Part shown: positions 1-7,789 of the stretch, piece by piece
Numbering within the stretch: the stretch's first letter is position 1
How the letters are laid out: each line of letters opens with the position of its first letter
NCBI RefSeq assembly: GCF_000024465.1
Contig: NC_014010.1
Coordinates: 496,001 to 560,000 of the forward strand
DNA from: Candidatus Puniceispirillum marinum IMCC1322
Lineage (GTDB): Bacteria > Pseudomonadota > Alphaproteobacteria > Puniceispirillales > Puniceispirillaceae
DNA length: 64,000 nt
Direction of reading: 5' to 3'
Program-made: the position numbers and the translations under genes
The notes under the pieces: generated by a model
What the model was told of the DNA's origin: nothing
What the model saw: the letters and a program-made list of their open reading frames with translations, nothing else
Database searches by the model: none

Positions 1-39
1 GCCGTTGCTGTGGCTGCCATGGTTATTAACGCTGGCTAA
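1..39 (+). CDS. C-terminal tail of an upstream gene (partial)
   Basis: Frame 1 is open from the first base to a TAA at 37-39 and gives the 12-residue hydrophobic, alanine/valine-rich end AVAVAAMVINAG. That could be the last residues of a gene that starts before the window. Twelve codons are too few to name a family or to be sure it is coding; the tail could be chance. It would run in the same direction as the SufU-like gene that follows about 50 bases later. Confidence 0.3.
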   Translation, partial: AVAVAAMVINAG

Positions 40-91
40 TTGAAAAGTCGTAGAAGCAACGATTCACTGTAACTTTATTATGGGAGCGTTA

Positions 92-550
92 GTGGACGCT
101 TTATACCAAAAGCAGATACTGTCACTAGCGCATAGCGCCCGCGCCAGCACCCTTGATTTTACGCCCGCTTATACAGCCAGCTGTAACAATCCTGTTTGTG
201 GTGACCGGGTAACCGTATCGATTGCCATCAAGGCAGAACACATTTCCGATATAAATGTTGCTGTCAAAGGGTGTGCTCTTTGTGAGGCAGGGGCTGGTCT
301 TTTGCTTGAATCTGCTCGGCATGAACATCTAGACAGAATCAACGCACTTGGCACAAGCCTTCGCGCGTTTCTAGATACCGGTAATGAAGATGAAAAACAG
401 CCAGGCGACGAAACAAGCACTCAAATTCAGGTGTTCGCACCAGTCAAACCCATAAGCAACAGACACAAATGTGTCACGCTTGCCTTTGACGCCTTTGACG
501 AGGCCATCGGCCTATTCAGGGCGGACAGAGACCTTGTCAAAAGCCCATAA
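92..550 (+). CDS. SufU/NifU-like iron-sulfur cluster scaffold protein
   Basis: Small Fe-S scaffold of the IscU/SufU fold (NifU N-terminal domain), which accepts or relays sulfur and iron for cluster assembly in the cytosol. Counting from an ATG at 80, the family cysteine sites are NPVCGD (Cys40), GCALCEAG (Cys65 and Cys68) and RHKCVTLAF near residue 130; these are the expected metal-binding cysteines. I prefer a GTG start at 92 because a GGGAG ribosome site lies five bases before it and family members usually begin with DLYQ-like sequence, which VDALYQKQIL resembles. The ATG at 80 has no clear ribosome site. An acidic insert lies around residues 100-115. In other alphaproteobacteria such stand-alone scaffolds sit near hisI or yidD; here the next genes lie on the opposite strand and overlap its end. 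Confidence 0.8.
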   Translation: MDALYQKQILSLAHSARASTLDFTPAYTASCNNPVCGDRVTVSIAIKAEHISDINVAVKGCALCEAGAGLLLESARHEHLDRINALGTSLRAFLDTGNEDEKQPGDETSTQIQVFAPVKPISNRHKCVTLAFDAFDEAIGLFRADRDLVKSP

Positions 551-610
551 GGCCACGCACAAAGCAAGCGGGAATCCGATAACAAGGATCAAGCCGATAT
601 TCGCGTTCAT
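512..610 (-). CDS. putative 32-residue single-helix membrane protein
   Basis: A short minus-strand ORF beginning MNANIGLILVIGF and ending DKVSVRPE. Residues 5-24 form one continuous hydrophobic helix; a short charged tail follows. A GGAGAT ribosome site lies four bases before the ATG, the best argument that it is translated. Its 3' end runs antisense into the last 39 bases of the SufU-like gene. I do not recognise a family; size and layout recall one-helix subunits or regulators of membrane complexes, but nothing here names a partner. It lies downstream of the two tiny exported proteins on the same strand. The ORF could be accidental, although the ribosome site and clean helix argue against that. 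Confidence 0.45.
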   Translation of the reverse strand: MNANIGLILVIGFPLALCVALWAFDKVSVRPE

Positions 611-645
611 AATTATCTCCACGACAAAGTTATGCCTGTTTCTAC

Positions 646-659
646 GATGACCCGTCATC
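646..659. repeat. 14-bp inverted repeat (possible operator or hairpin)
   Basis: GATGAC and GTCATC flank a CC spacer, a perfect inverted repeat with six-base arms. It lies about 36 bases before the small membrane ORF start and after the end of the tiny exported gene at 691, so it could be an operator for the small ORF or a hairpin between the two. Short palindromes also arise by chance. Confidence 0.3.
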
Positions 660-690
660 TCTTGGCAAGGGACAAAACGACGCGATTTCC

Positions 691-876
691 CTAATCATCC
701 AAAAGCAGGCAAGCATATTGAGGTAAAACAAGATCAGGCCCCTGCTCCCATGCCGCCGCTCTATAGGCATCTGCCACTATTTTGCCTGTTTCGGTCATAC
801 AATCGTCAACCGAGTCAAATGTAAGATCGGTTGTTATCACCCCCGATGTCATAATGGCTACCGCTACCCACTCCAT
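691..876 (-). CDS. tiny exported Cys-pair protein, second tandem copy
   Basis: About 61 residues starting MEWVAVAIMTSG, a short hydrophobic N-terminus that may act as a signal or anchor. It shares with the copy just upstream the pattern VDDC ... YAC-L/V-L-x-DD and a similar length, so the pair is a recent-looking tandem duplication that has since diverged. The two cysteines, about 30 residues apart, would suit a periplasmic disulfide. I chose the ATG at 876 instead of the in-frame ATG at 885 because MEW aligns with the MKW start of the paralogue. The start lies one base after the paralogue's stop (TAAGATG), which implies translational coupling. Family and function unknown. Confidence 0.6.
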   Translation of the reverse strand: MEWVAVAIMTSGVITTDLTFDSVDDCMTETGKIVADAYRAAAWEQGPDLVLPQYACLLLDD

Positions 877-877
877 C

Positions 878-1072
878 TTAATCATCCATCAACACACAAG
901 CATATTTGTTGAGTTCGATATCCTGCGCTTTTGCTTCAACGATATCGGCTTTGGCTGTCCGCGCCATCAAGGCGGCCTCGGCAGCTTGTTTATAGCAATC
1001 ATCAACAGTTCGGTAGGTAATATCAGTTGGCACAATGCCCTGTGATAGCACCGCCACTAAAAGCCATTTCAT
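878..1072 (-). CDS. tiny exported Cys-pair protein, first tandem copy
   Basis: 64 residues starting MKWLLVAVLSQGIVP, a hydrophobic N-terminus, then a predicted helical and acidic body with Cys26 in TVDDC and Cys59 in YACVLMDD. It is the first gene of a two-gene unit with its paralogue. A TTTAGGA ribosome site directly precedes the ATG, and the AT-rich 1073-1169 gap is the likely promoter region. I do not recognise the family. Conserved cysteines and the acidic DD end in both copies suggest selection on the fold, so this is probably a real gene and not noise. Confidence 0.65.
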   Translation of the reverse strand: MKWLLVAVLSQGIVPTDITYRTVDDCYKQAAEAALMARTAKADIVEAKAQDIELNKYACVLMDD

Positions 1073-1169
1073 TCCTAAACCCCGCCATATGATTAACTAT
1101 GGGGCTAGAATAAAAGCGTTATTAATTGCAAACAAGAGCGCAAAATATCTAATTTAATATTTTGTAAAA

Positions 1170-2195
1170 CTAGATTTTTAGATTATTTTTCAATCTACTA
1201 AAAGATTCTTGTGAACCATCATGAAAGGTGCCGAACCACCGATCAAGTGGAAAGTCAACACTGCCATAATTACACTCAAAATAACGATGATGCAGTTGAT
1301 GATGAAAATGACCCAACGCAAAGCGGTCTTTATTGCCAATAAACAAGCTATGAAACCCGCTATGCCCAATAATCGCTGAAAGACCCAGCATATACATATG
1401 GAAACAGATATGTATCGGGTGCGACGGTATGAATAAATGAATAAAAACTGACGAGAAATATATGGCATGTTCAACTGGATGCATTGAAATGCCTGACCAT
1501 GGACCAACATTCACATTGCGATGGTGCAAGGCATGAACCCATTTATAAACGACGCCCATATGCAGAAAACGATGTCCCCAGTAAAAGTGAAACGCGATCC
1601 ACGGCCCGGTAAGGAATATAATCAGACTGAACAGAACCGGACTATCACCCCACTCAATAGCACTTGCAGCACCACTATTGAGGCGCCATAGCATAATCGC
1701 CTGATAGAATGTCCAGAATCCAACGCCGCTGACTAAGGTCCAGAATATATTGTCATGCACTTGATTCCCAAAGCTGAAACGACCGCCCCCTTTATGGCCG
1801 AACGCGCTGATATATTTACGTTCGATGCCTTGCCCTTTATGTATATACAAAAACCAGTGCAAGCCTCCAGCAACAGCACAAACCAGTCCCAGATTGACGC
1901 CATAAAGAACCCCCACCCATGTCATGCTGCCGCTATCACCATCAACAGGCATAACAGGCTGCATCAGATAGAATGTGGCAATAGCCAAAATCAGAACAAA
2001 GCTGACTTCGGATAGCTTCAACCACGTATCACGATGATACGCCCAAATTGTTGGCATGTGCCAAGGCCACTCAAACAGCGGGTTATTCCCTATTGGCAGA
2101 TCGGGATGCCAGTTCCATTGCTGACGCGCTGATTGTGCCGGGGCATCATGCGATGAACCATTGTCTCTAAAGGGGGTTTGATTGTCAGCTGGCAT
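1170..2195 (-). CDS. sterol desaturase / fatty acid hydroxylase superfamily protein
   Basis: Integral-membrane di-iron oxygenase that hydroxylates or desaturates lipid, sterol or carotenoid substrates using O2. The histidine clusters that bind the two irons are present in order: HFYWGHRFLH, HALHHRNVN, and HFHHQLHHRYF near the C-terminus, with a further His in GISMHPVEH. Hydrophobic segments lie around residues 70-150 and 170-225. The length, about 340, is normal. I use the ATG at 2195 because GGGAG precedes it at good spacing; the ATG at 2210 would add five residues and has no such site. The substrate cannot be told from sequence alone. It stands alone between the tiny exported genes and the metallo-hydrolase. 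Confidence 0.85.
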   Translation of the reverse strand: MPADNQTPFRDNGSSHDAPAQSARQQWNWHPDLPIGNNPLFEWPWHMPTIWAYHRDTWLKLSEVSFVLILAIATFYLMQPVMPVDGDSGSMTWVGVLYGVNLGLVCAVAGGLHWFLYIHKGQGIERKYISAFGHKGGGRFSFGNQVHDNIFWTLVSGVGFWTFYQAIMLWRLNSGAASAIEWGDSPVLFSLIIFLTGPWIAFHFYWGHRFLHMGVVYKWVHALHHRNVNVGPWSGISMHPVEHAIYFSSVFIHLFIPSHPIHICFHMYMLGLSAIIGHSGFHSLFIGNKDRFALGHFHHQLHHRYFECNYGSVDFPLDRWFGTFHDGSQESFSRLKNNLKI

Positions 2196-2279
2196 GGCTT
2201 GATCTCCCATTACAGATAAAAATGTTTCAGATTATCTGAAAGCAGGCAATATCAAATCAGCATAACAACGCAAGCTAGC

Positions 2280-3407
2280 CTATTTGCCGATCAAGGCTTC
2301 CCACCATCGCTCAAAGACGCCCGGATCATCCAAAACCACCGTTTGCCCCATAAGCGGAGTCATCACAGATATATTATGTGGCTTTGCTCGTTTGATAATT
2401 TCGATCGGCGGATCATACCAGTTATGCATTGATAAGGTGAACATGCCCCAATGAACCGGAACCAGATGCTTGCCTTGCAAATCAATGAATCCCTGTATCA
2501 CTTCATCTGGCATATTGTGAACAGCGGCCCAGTTTTCATTATATTGCCCGCTATCCATGAACACGATATCAAACGCGCCATATTGATCACCGATGTTTTT
2601 GTAATGCACATCATAACCAGAATCGCCACTATAATAGACACGCTTGCCTCCGCCTTGAACAATCCAGGATGCCCACAGTGTTTTCATTGTCGAAAACAGC
2701 GCTGTCCGGCCAGAAAAATGCTGGGCTGGTGTACAGATAAAAGTAACGCCATCAAAATCTATCTTATCCCACCAATCCAACTCGATCAGCTTGTCATTCG
2801 CAACGCCCCATTTTCGCAAATGCGAACTAACGCCAAGCGGTGTCACAAAGGTTACATCATCATCCTTTAGCTTGATGATCGTTTCCATATCAAGATGATC
2901 ATAGTGATCATGTGAAATCAGCACATAATCAAGCTCAGGCAAATCATTGAGATTGACTACAGGCGGCTGAAACCGTTTTACCAGAAAACTGACCGGAGAC
3001 GCGGCATTGGAAAATATCGGATCGACCAGAACGATCTTGTTGTTAATGGACAGCAGGAATGTTGAATGGCCTAGCCAGATGAATTTTACCGTACCGGTGC
3101 TATCGCCAAAATCGGCAGGCACCCCCGAACGATCTTCGGGAATTAATTGCGATGGGGACGTTTCATTAGAATTGAAAAAGAAATTATGCCTTAAATTACC
3201 TATTGGATCGTCCCAGAAGCTCGTTTCATCCCCCATATTCTCTATGATATCAGGGCGTCGATTGACGAATGTCTTGCTGGCCATATCATAATTGGGTGAT
3301 GACTGAACAATTTTCAGATGCACATCTTTGGGGGGTTCGCCTAACTGGTCACATCCCGTCAGCATTATAAGTGCCAATGTTACCAGTAAAAATCTTCTCA
3401 ACATCAT
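2280..3407 (-). CDS. metallo-beta-lactamase-fold lipoprotein (NAPE-PLD/UlaG-like)
   Basis: Zinc-dependent hydrolase of the beta-lactamase fold. Seen: the WLGHSTFLL strand, the metal motif SHDHYDHLD, a Tyr-Ser-Gly-Asp-Ser-Gly-Tyr stretch that supplies the bridging Asp, and HWGMF near the C-terminus. This set is typical of the N-acyl-phosphatidylethanolamine phospholipase D and UlaG branch, so a phosphodiester or lactone substrate is plausible. The N-terminus MLRRFLLVTLALIMLTGC is a lipoprotein signal with Cys at the lipobox, so it is probably anchored in the envelope. I start at the paired ATGs 3407/3404, preceded by AGGTG, instead of a codon farther upstream at 3434. The gene follows the adenylate cyclase after a 34-base gap on the same strand. 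Confidence 0.82.
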   Translation of the reverse strand: MMLRRFLLVTLALIMLTGCDQLGEPPKDVHLKIVQSSPNYDMASKTFVNRRPDIIENMGDETSFWDDPIGNLRHNFFFNSNETSPSQLIPEDRSGVPADFGDSTGTVKFIWLGHSTFLLSINNKIVLVDPIFSNAASPVSFLVKRFQPPVVNLNDLPELDYVLISHDHYDHLDMETIIKLKDDDVTFVTPLGVSSHLRKWGVANDKLIELDWWDKIDFDGVTFICTPAQHFSGRTALFSTMKTLWASWIVQGGGKRVYYSGDSGYDVHYKNIGDQYGAFDIVFMDSGQYNENWAAVHNMPDEVIQGFIDLQGKHLVPVHWGMFTLSMHNWYDPPIEIIKRAKPHNISVMTPLMGQTVVLDDPGVFERWWEALIGK

Positions 3408-3441
3408 CGTTACACCTATAACTTTAATCAACATCCAGCCC

Positions 3442-5610
3442 TCATTTTGATTGCATCCTGTTCACGCCGTCCCATGTTGATGCGTCCCACCCACCTCTCA
3501 AAAGACTTTCACATCTTTCAACATATAAATGTGCCACCATATCGGCCGGATTATTATCATGGATATCAGCAAATATTGTCTGCGCTTCATGAATATTCTG
3601 GGCCTGATACAATGTCACAGCTTCATCAAAACGTGCCTTGTTCCTGACCTTCAAAGCCATGATGTCATCAGCTTCAGCATCCAGAACCTCAAACACCTTG
3701 ACCGCATCTGACTTGCCTTTGACCGCAACCCTGTCAATCATCCGCACGGCAAATAAGCCGGGCGTTAATTTCAAACAGCTATCCTCGCTTATCAGAACCT
3801 TTGCCTTATATAGCTTGGTCAGCATTTCAAGTCGGGCAGCTAAATTAACAGCATCGCTGATAACCGACCCTTCCATCCTGTCCGCCTCGCCAAGCGTGCC
3901 GAACATCATCGAGCCGGTATTGACGCCAATACCGATATTGATACTCTGCTTACCCTGTGCTTTGGCCTCTTTGTTATAAACGATCAAATTCTGCTGCATT
4001 TTCACCGCAGCGGCTGTCGCGTCATCGGCAGACCGATTAAACAAAGCCATAATGCCGTCACCGAGAAATTTATCGATATAGCCATTATGCGCGCGTACGA
4101 TCGGCCCCATGCGCTTCAGATAGCCATTCACAAAACTGAAATTCTCGTCAGGTGTCATATTTTCCGAGATACTGGTGAATGACCGTATGTCAGAAAACAG
4201 AATGCTCATCTCAATCTCGACCTGATCGCCAAGATTAACATCCAGAATGCTGTCTTTCTTTAAATTCAATAACAGCTGCTTGGGAACGAAACGCTGATAA
4301 GCCGATGTCAGACGGATTTGCTGATCAAGAGCCAGAGCTTTAAGATCATTGAGTTGTTGTGCCACCGCAAAACCAAAGGTAACAAACATCGACAAAAACA
4401 ATAACCCGCCACTTGTTGTGGCTACCAGCATGGTGACCCATGTGAACCCGAACATCAGATAGGCAATGATCGAAATGGGGACTGTCAGCAACGGCAACAT
4501 GAACGACATACACATATATTTTCCGGTCTTGCTTCCCTTGAACCAAGAAACGGCAGATATACCAACGGATGCCAGCAACAATAAACCAAATGGCAAAACC
4601 AGATATTGTAATTTGACGACACCTGGTCCAAGCCGGTCAGGTGGATAGGCAATCAAGTCAAATTCTGATGCACCCGGCCATGACAGCGCGGTGACAAAAT
4701 TGACAAAAATCATAATGGCGTAAAAGCCAATCACCGCCAGAAAAACTCTATCTAAACGCTTAAACTGTTTGTCCAATTCCAGCGATTTTCGGAAAAATTG
4801 TAATAGCAGAGCAAATAAAGCTGAATTCAGGACAAGGGTGAATTCGCTATTCGATACCCATCGGTTAATCCCGAACAACATGGCATTTGATGATGTCAGA
4901 CCCACAAAGGCAGTGGCCTGAAACAGACTAAGAGACAGCCACAGATAATTACCTTTCGAAACAACATAAATGAACAAATAATAAAGCCCAAAAGCAAAAG
5001 CCACCGACATGAACACGATGTTGCTGGCAAAGCGGAACAATTCGCGCAATTGCACATCCTGCCATGTCCCAACCGTCATGCGGTCAAGGCCATTGACCCG
5101 CCCCATAAAGCGGTCAAACGGATTGCTGCGAAAATAACTGTAAAGCACGGTTTCTTCACCGATAGGCATCAGAACCCTATATTGCCCTAAAATCCGACCA
5201 TCATCGATCCAGTCACCACTCTCATATACCCAATAGGGATAGCTGATTGCGCCCTGACGGCTAGTTGTGAAAATCTTTTTTTCGCGGTTCCAGTTGTGAT
5301 TAATGCCGATCTCTTGGGTTGCCGTATTATTGAAAATGCGAACACGAACCCAATAACCATCTGCGATCGATTGATCGCTTTGCAACGTTGAAGACCAGTC
5401 GCCTTGTTCCAAAGCCGATAAAGCGGCAGTATGGTCAACTCCCTCCAGAAACGACAGATTCTCGTGCGGAATGGTTGCCAGTTGCTGAGGTTCAATTGAA
5501 AAAACAGTTTCGGCATGCGCTATCGTGCTGGTTAGCAAAGCTATCAGAAACGCCAGACACTTTATGCTGTCACCAGACAAACCCAGAAGGCCACGTATGT
5601 GAAGCTTCAT
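3442..5610 (-). CDS. 7TMR-DISM sensor with class III adenylate cyclase domain
   Basis: Membrane receptor that makes a cyclic nucleotide in response to an external cue. Order: signal peptide ending IAHA; periplasmic 7TMR-DISM type-2 sensing domain to about residue 190; seven transmembrane helices to about residue 415; a short coiled linker; class III cyclase domain about 465-620; a helical C-terminal tail. Catalytic parts seen: metal Asp in LFSDIRSFT (about 477) and in FLGDG, purine-selecting Lys in IDKFLGD and Asp in ISDAVNLAAR, and the Asn/Arg of NLAAR that stabilise the transition state. Lys plus Asp predicts ATP, not GTP, as substrate. ATG 5610 gives a normal signal peptide; a GTG at 5628 is also possible. 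Product cAMP and its targets are inferred. Confidence 0.85.
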   Translation of the reverse strand: MKLHIRGLLGLSGDSIKCLAFLIALLTSTIAHAETVFSIEPQQLATIPHENLSFLEGVDHTAALSALEQGDWSSTLQSDQSIADGYWVRVRIFNNTATQEIGINHNWNREKKIFTTSRQGAISYPYWVYESGDWIDDGRILGQYRVLMPIGEETVLYSYFRSNPFDRFMGRVNGLDRMTVGTWQDVQLRELFRFASNIVFMSVAFAFGLYYLFIYVVSKGNYLWLSLSLFQATAFVGLTSSNAMLFGINRWVSNSEFTLVLNSALFALLLQFFRKSLELDKQFKRLDRVFLAVIGFYAIMIFVNFVTALSWPGASEFDLIAYPPDRLGPGVVKLQYLVLPFGLLLLASVGISAVSWFKGSKTGKYMCMSFMLPLLTVPISIIAYLMFGFTWVTMLVATTSGGLLFLSMFVTFGFAVAQQLNDLKALALDQQIRLTSAYQRFVPKQLLLNLKKDSILDVNLGDQVEIEMSILFSDIRSFTSISENMTPDENFSFVNGYLKRMGPIVRAHNGYIDKFLGDGIMALFNRSADDATAAAVKMQQNLIVYNKEAKAQGKQSINIGIGVNTGSMMFGTLGEADRMEGSVISDAVNLAARLEMLTKLYKAKVLISEDSCLKLTPGLFAVRMIDRVAVKGKSDAVKVFEVLDAEADDIMALKVRNKARFDEAVTLYQAQNIHEAQTIFADIHDNNPADMVAHLYVERCESLLRGGWDASTWDGVNRMQSK

Positions 5611-5735
5611 GCAAAAGTACCACAACACCTAAACAATGTTACCATCACATTTAAAAGCGACTTTAACAATACCAAAGGCAAAAAATTTCCCTGAACAAAG
5701 CTTGCGCGCATGAACCATCACGGTCCCCGCGTCAG

Positions 5736-6188
5736 CTATGCTTGCAGCAACGCTTTTTTATGTTTTGCAATTTCTAATATCCACGGTGCAATAGCATCAA
5801 ACTGTTTGATCAGTTGCAGATAATCATTGCGTTCGGTGATTTTATGCACCTTGTTCAGAGGTGACCAATGCCGTTCACGTTTATGGTCCTCTGGCCATTT
5901 ATTGACCTGTTTGGTGACCAAAAGCGGGTAATAGGTAACCAGAACATTTTCAACGTTAATCCCGTTGCTTTTTCCAATCACCACAGTCATAGGAAAATCC
6001 GTTAGTAACGTACCCCTTACCCCAGCTTCTTCAAAGGCTTCGCGTTTGCATCCCTGCTTATGCGTTTCATTAGCTTTCAGATCACCTTTGGGCAGGATCC
6101 AGCTACCACGGTTCTGCGATGTTACAAACATCACCGCTATACAATCACCGCTTATATCAAAGGGAATAACGCCTATTTTATGACTCAT
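5736..6188 (-). CDS. NUDIX hydrolase
   Basis: 150 residues, one Nudix domain. The Nudix box is complete: GDLKANETHKQGCKREAFEEAG, read as G-x5-E-x7-REAFEEAG, which binds the divalent metal and positions water to split a nucleoside diphosphate linked to another group. The preceding ILPKGDL is typical of the diadenosine-polyphosphate and diphosphoinositol-polyphosphate branch, so a polyphosphate substrate is likelier than a sugar nucleotide, but this cannot be decided here. It is the last gene on the minus strand before the adenylate cyclase, which starts 126 bases farther on. The preceding gap 6189-6296 is AT-rich and holds nothing else I can name. Confidence 0.85.
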   Translation of the reverse strand: MSHKIGVIPFDISGDCIAVMFVTSQNRGSWILPKGDLKANETHKQGCKREAFEEAGVRGTLLTDFPMTVVIGKSNGINVENVLVTYYPLLVTKQVNKWPEDHKRERHWSPLNKVHKITERNDYLQLIKQFDAIAPWILEIAKHKKALLQA

Positions 6189-6296
6189 AAAACATCTTAT
6201 CTTATATCATTTTCTCTAATGTGCATTTTATTATCAGTAATAAATCTAAACAATTTAAATCCAGACCCAAATAAAAAGATTACATGCAGATCGGCT

Positions 6297-7010
6297 TTAT
6301 TTTTCGGCAATATATACTGTCTGGCAACAATCAGTTTCCATCAACGGGTTAAAAAACACCACATCTTCCGCATATGCTTTGGCAAATACCTTTGCAAGAC
6401 GATCGACAAACGTATCATCCGCAGCATCATTCGACCATAAGGCAAAAACACCACCATCCTTCACAAATGTGGCCAGTTGGCGCAAGCCATCTTCGGTATA
6501 AAAGCCAGCATGACTATGATTCAGATGAAAATCGGGGGTATGATCAATATCCAGAAAGATGCCGTCAAAACTGCGATGCGGATGCGCTTTATCAAACCCC
6601 TTATCATCAGCAGCACAGGCAAAAAAGTCAGCTTCGACAATATCACAACGCGGGTCTTCAGCCAACATGGTGCCAATAGGAAGCAGGCCATGCTGATGCC
6701 AAGCAATGACCGGAGCCAGATATTCGATAACCGTCACTGACTTTACATGATCGAAAGCCAGCGCCGCCTGTGCCGTATAGCCAAGCCCCAGCCCCCCAAT
6801 CAGAATATCAGGCGCAGCATGCGTCATGCGCGATAAAGGGCGCTCGGCAAGGGCGACCTCAGACGCCGTGAACATATCCGACATAAGATGCTCGTCATTC
6901 AGAATGACTTCGACAACATCTTTATCGAGCTTTAACTGCCGGCGGCGGCGCAGCGATAGTGGCCCTAGCGGGGTCATCTGATAATCGAGTTCTTCAAATA
7001 ATACTGACAA
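6297..7010 (-). CDS. spermidine-synthase-like methyltransferase-fold protein
   Basis: 237 residues of the polyamine synthase/SAM-binding fold. The nucleotide loop reads LIGGLGLGYTAQAAL, followed by acidic VTVIEYLAPVI (the ribose-binding Glu), EADFFA, and FDGIFLDIDHTPDF in place of the usual catalytic Asp-rich loop. It is shorter than true SpeE proteins (about 280-300) and lacks the clear N-terminal beta-sheet domain, so aminopropyl transfer is not certain. It may be one of the widespread SpeE-like proteins of unknown substrate. It follows the YiiX-like gene with a 9-base gap, so the two are probably cotranscribed. Confidence 0.7.
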   Translation of the reverse strand: MSVLFEELDYQMTPLGPLSLRRRRQLKLDKDVVEVILNDEHLMSDMFTASEVALAERPLSRMTHAAPDILIGGLGLGYTAQAALAFDHVKSVTVIEYLAPVIAWHQHGLLPIGTMLAEDPRCDIVEADFFACAADDKGFDKAHPHRSFDGIFLDIDHTPDFHLNHSHAGFYTEDGLRQLATFVKDGGVFALWSNDAADDTFVDRLAKVFAKAYAEDVVFFNPLMETDCCQTVYIAEK

Positions 7011-7019
7011 ATCTAAGAC

Positions 7020-7751
7020 CTACTCATCCCATTTTATATCTTTATAGTTGAACTTACGACTTATCGTCGGTTTGACAATCTGAAAATATGGAGACAGGTC
7101 AAAGTCACGCGGCGTGAAATGGCTATAATGTCTTTTTTGCATAACACGCTGATCAATAGAAAAGCGGGTTTGCTTCTGCGTTCCAACAGCGCGCGGCAGA
7201 ATGGGATATTTTATTGATTGAAACGATTGCGCAACCAGCGTCGAACAAATGGCTTTTGTTGGATCGCCACTGCCAAAAGCGATCAATGAACGCCGATAGC
7301 GCGATGGCACAGGGGGCGTGGCAATCAGATAGCGCATTAGATCAAAAATATTCTTACTGTCATATTGATGCCCGATACGTTCGATGGCGAAATTGATCAA
7401 GGCGCGCTTATCCGCATCGGTTACATTAACTGGACGACAGATACGGACATTATACCCATCATATTTAGACAAAGGCACCCGACAGACACCATTCACCAGA
7501 TCAGCCTCCAGCAATGGATCCTGTCCGTCTTTATCACCAACAAACAGACAGACATGCGACCAAGTTGACTGCGTCAGATATTTGATCGCGGTGCTTATCT
7601 GGCTATTGCCTTCGACGAGCAATAGGTCACAAGGTTGTAACGTCGCCATTAACTGCGCCTGAGACAAAACCGAAAACCGTTCATATCCTGGCTTTGGTTT
7701 GCTCAAATAGCGTGCAAGCATGTTTCCGAAATAGCGTAATATGGATTGCAT
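7020..7751 (-). CDS. YiiX-like permuted papain-fold hydrolase
   Basis: 243 residues. The core matches the circularly permuted NlpC/P60-type thiol hydrolases (YiiX/YaeF, lipobox-free form): the GDLLL-like start as PCDLLLVEGNSQ, the catalytic His segment STWSHVCLFVG, an acidic LLEADLVNGVC, and the Cys segment KAICSTLVAQSF, in which Cys would be the nucleophile. Such enzymes cleave amide or ester bonds of lipids, peptides or cell-wall fragments; the substrate here is unknown. There is no clear signal peptide, though the first 15 residues are basic and amphipathic, which could allow peripheral membrane binding. It lies directly upstream of the SpeE-like gene and 38 bases after the EamA transporter. 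Confidence 0.72.
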   Translation of the reverse strand: MQSILRYFGNMLARYLSKPKPGYERFSVLSQAQLMATLQPCDLLLVEGNSQISTAIKYLTQSTWSHVCLFVGDKDGQDPLLEADLVNGVCRVPLSKYDGYNVRICRPVNVTDADKRALINFAIERIGHQYDSKNIFDLMRYLIATPPVPSRYRRSLIAFGSGDPTKAICSTLVAQSFQSIKYPILPRAVGTQKQTRFSIDQRVMQKRHYSHFTPRDFDLSPYFQIVKPTISRKFNYKDIKWDE

Positions 7752-7789
7752 ATGCTTAAAACCAAACCCTATTTTTCATATCACCAGTT

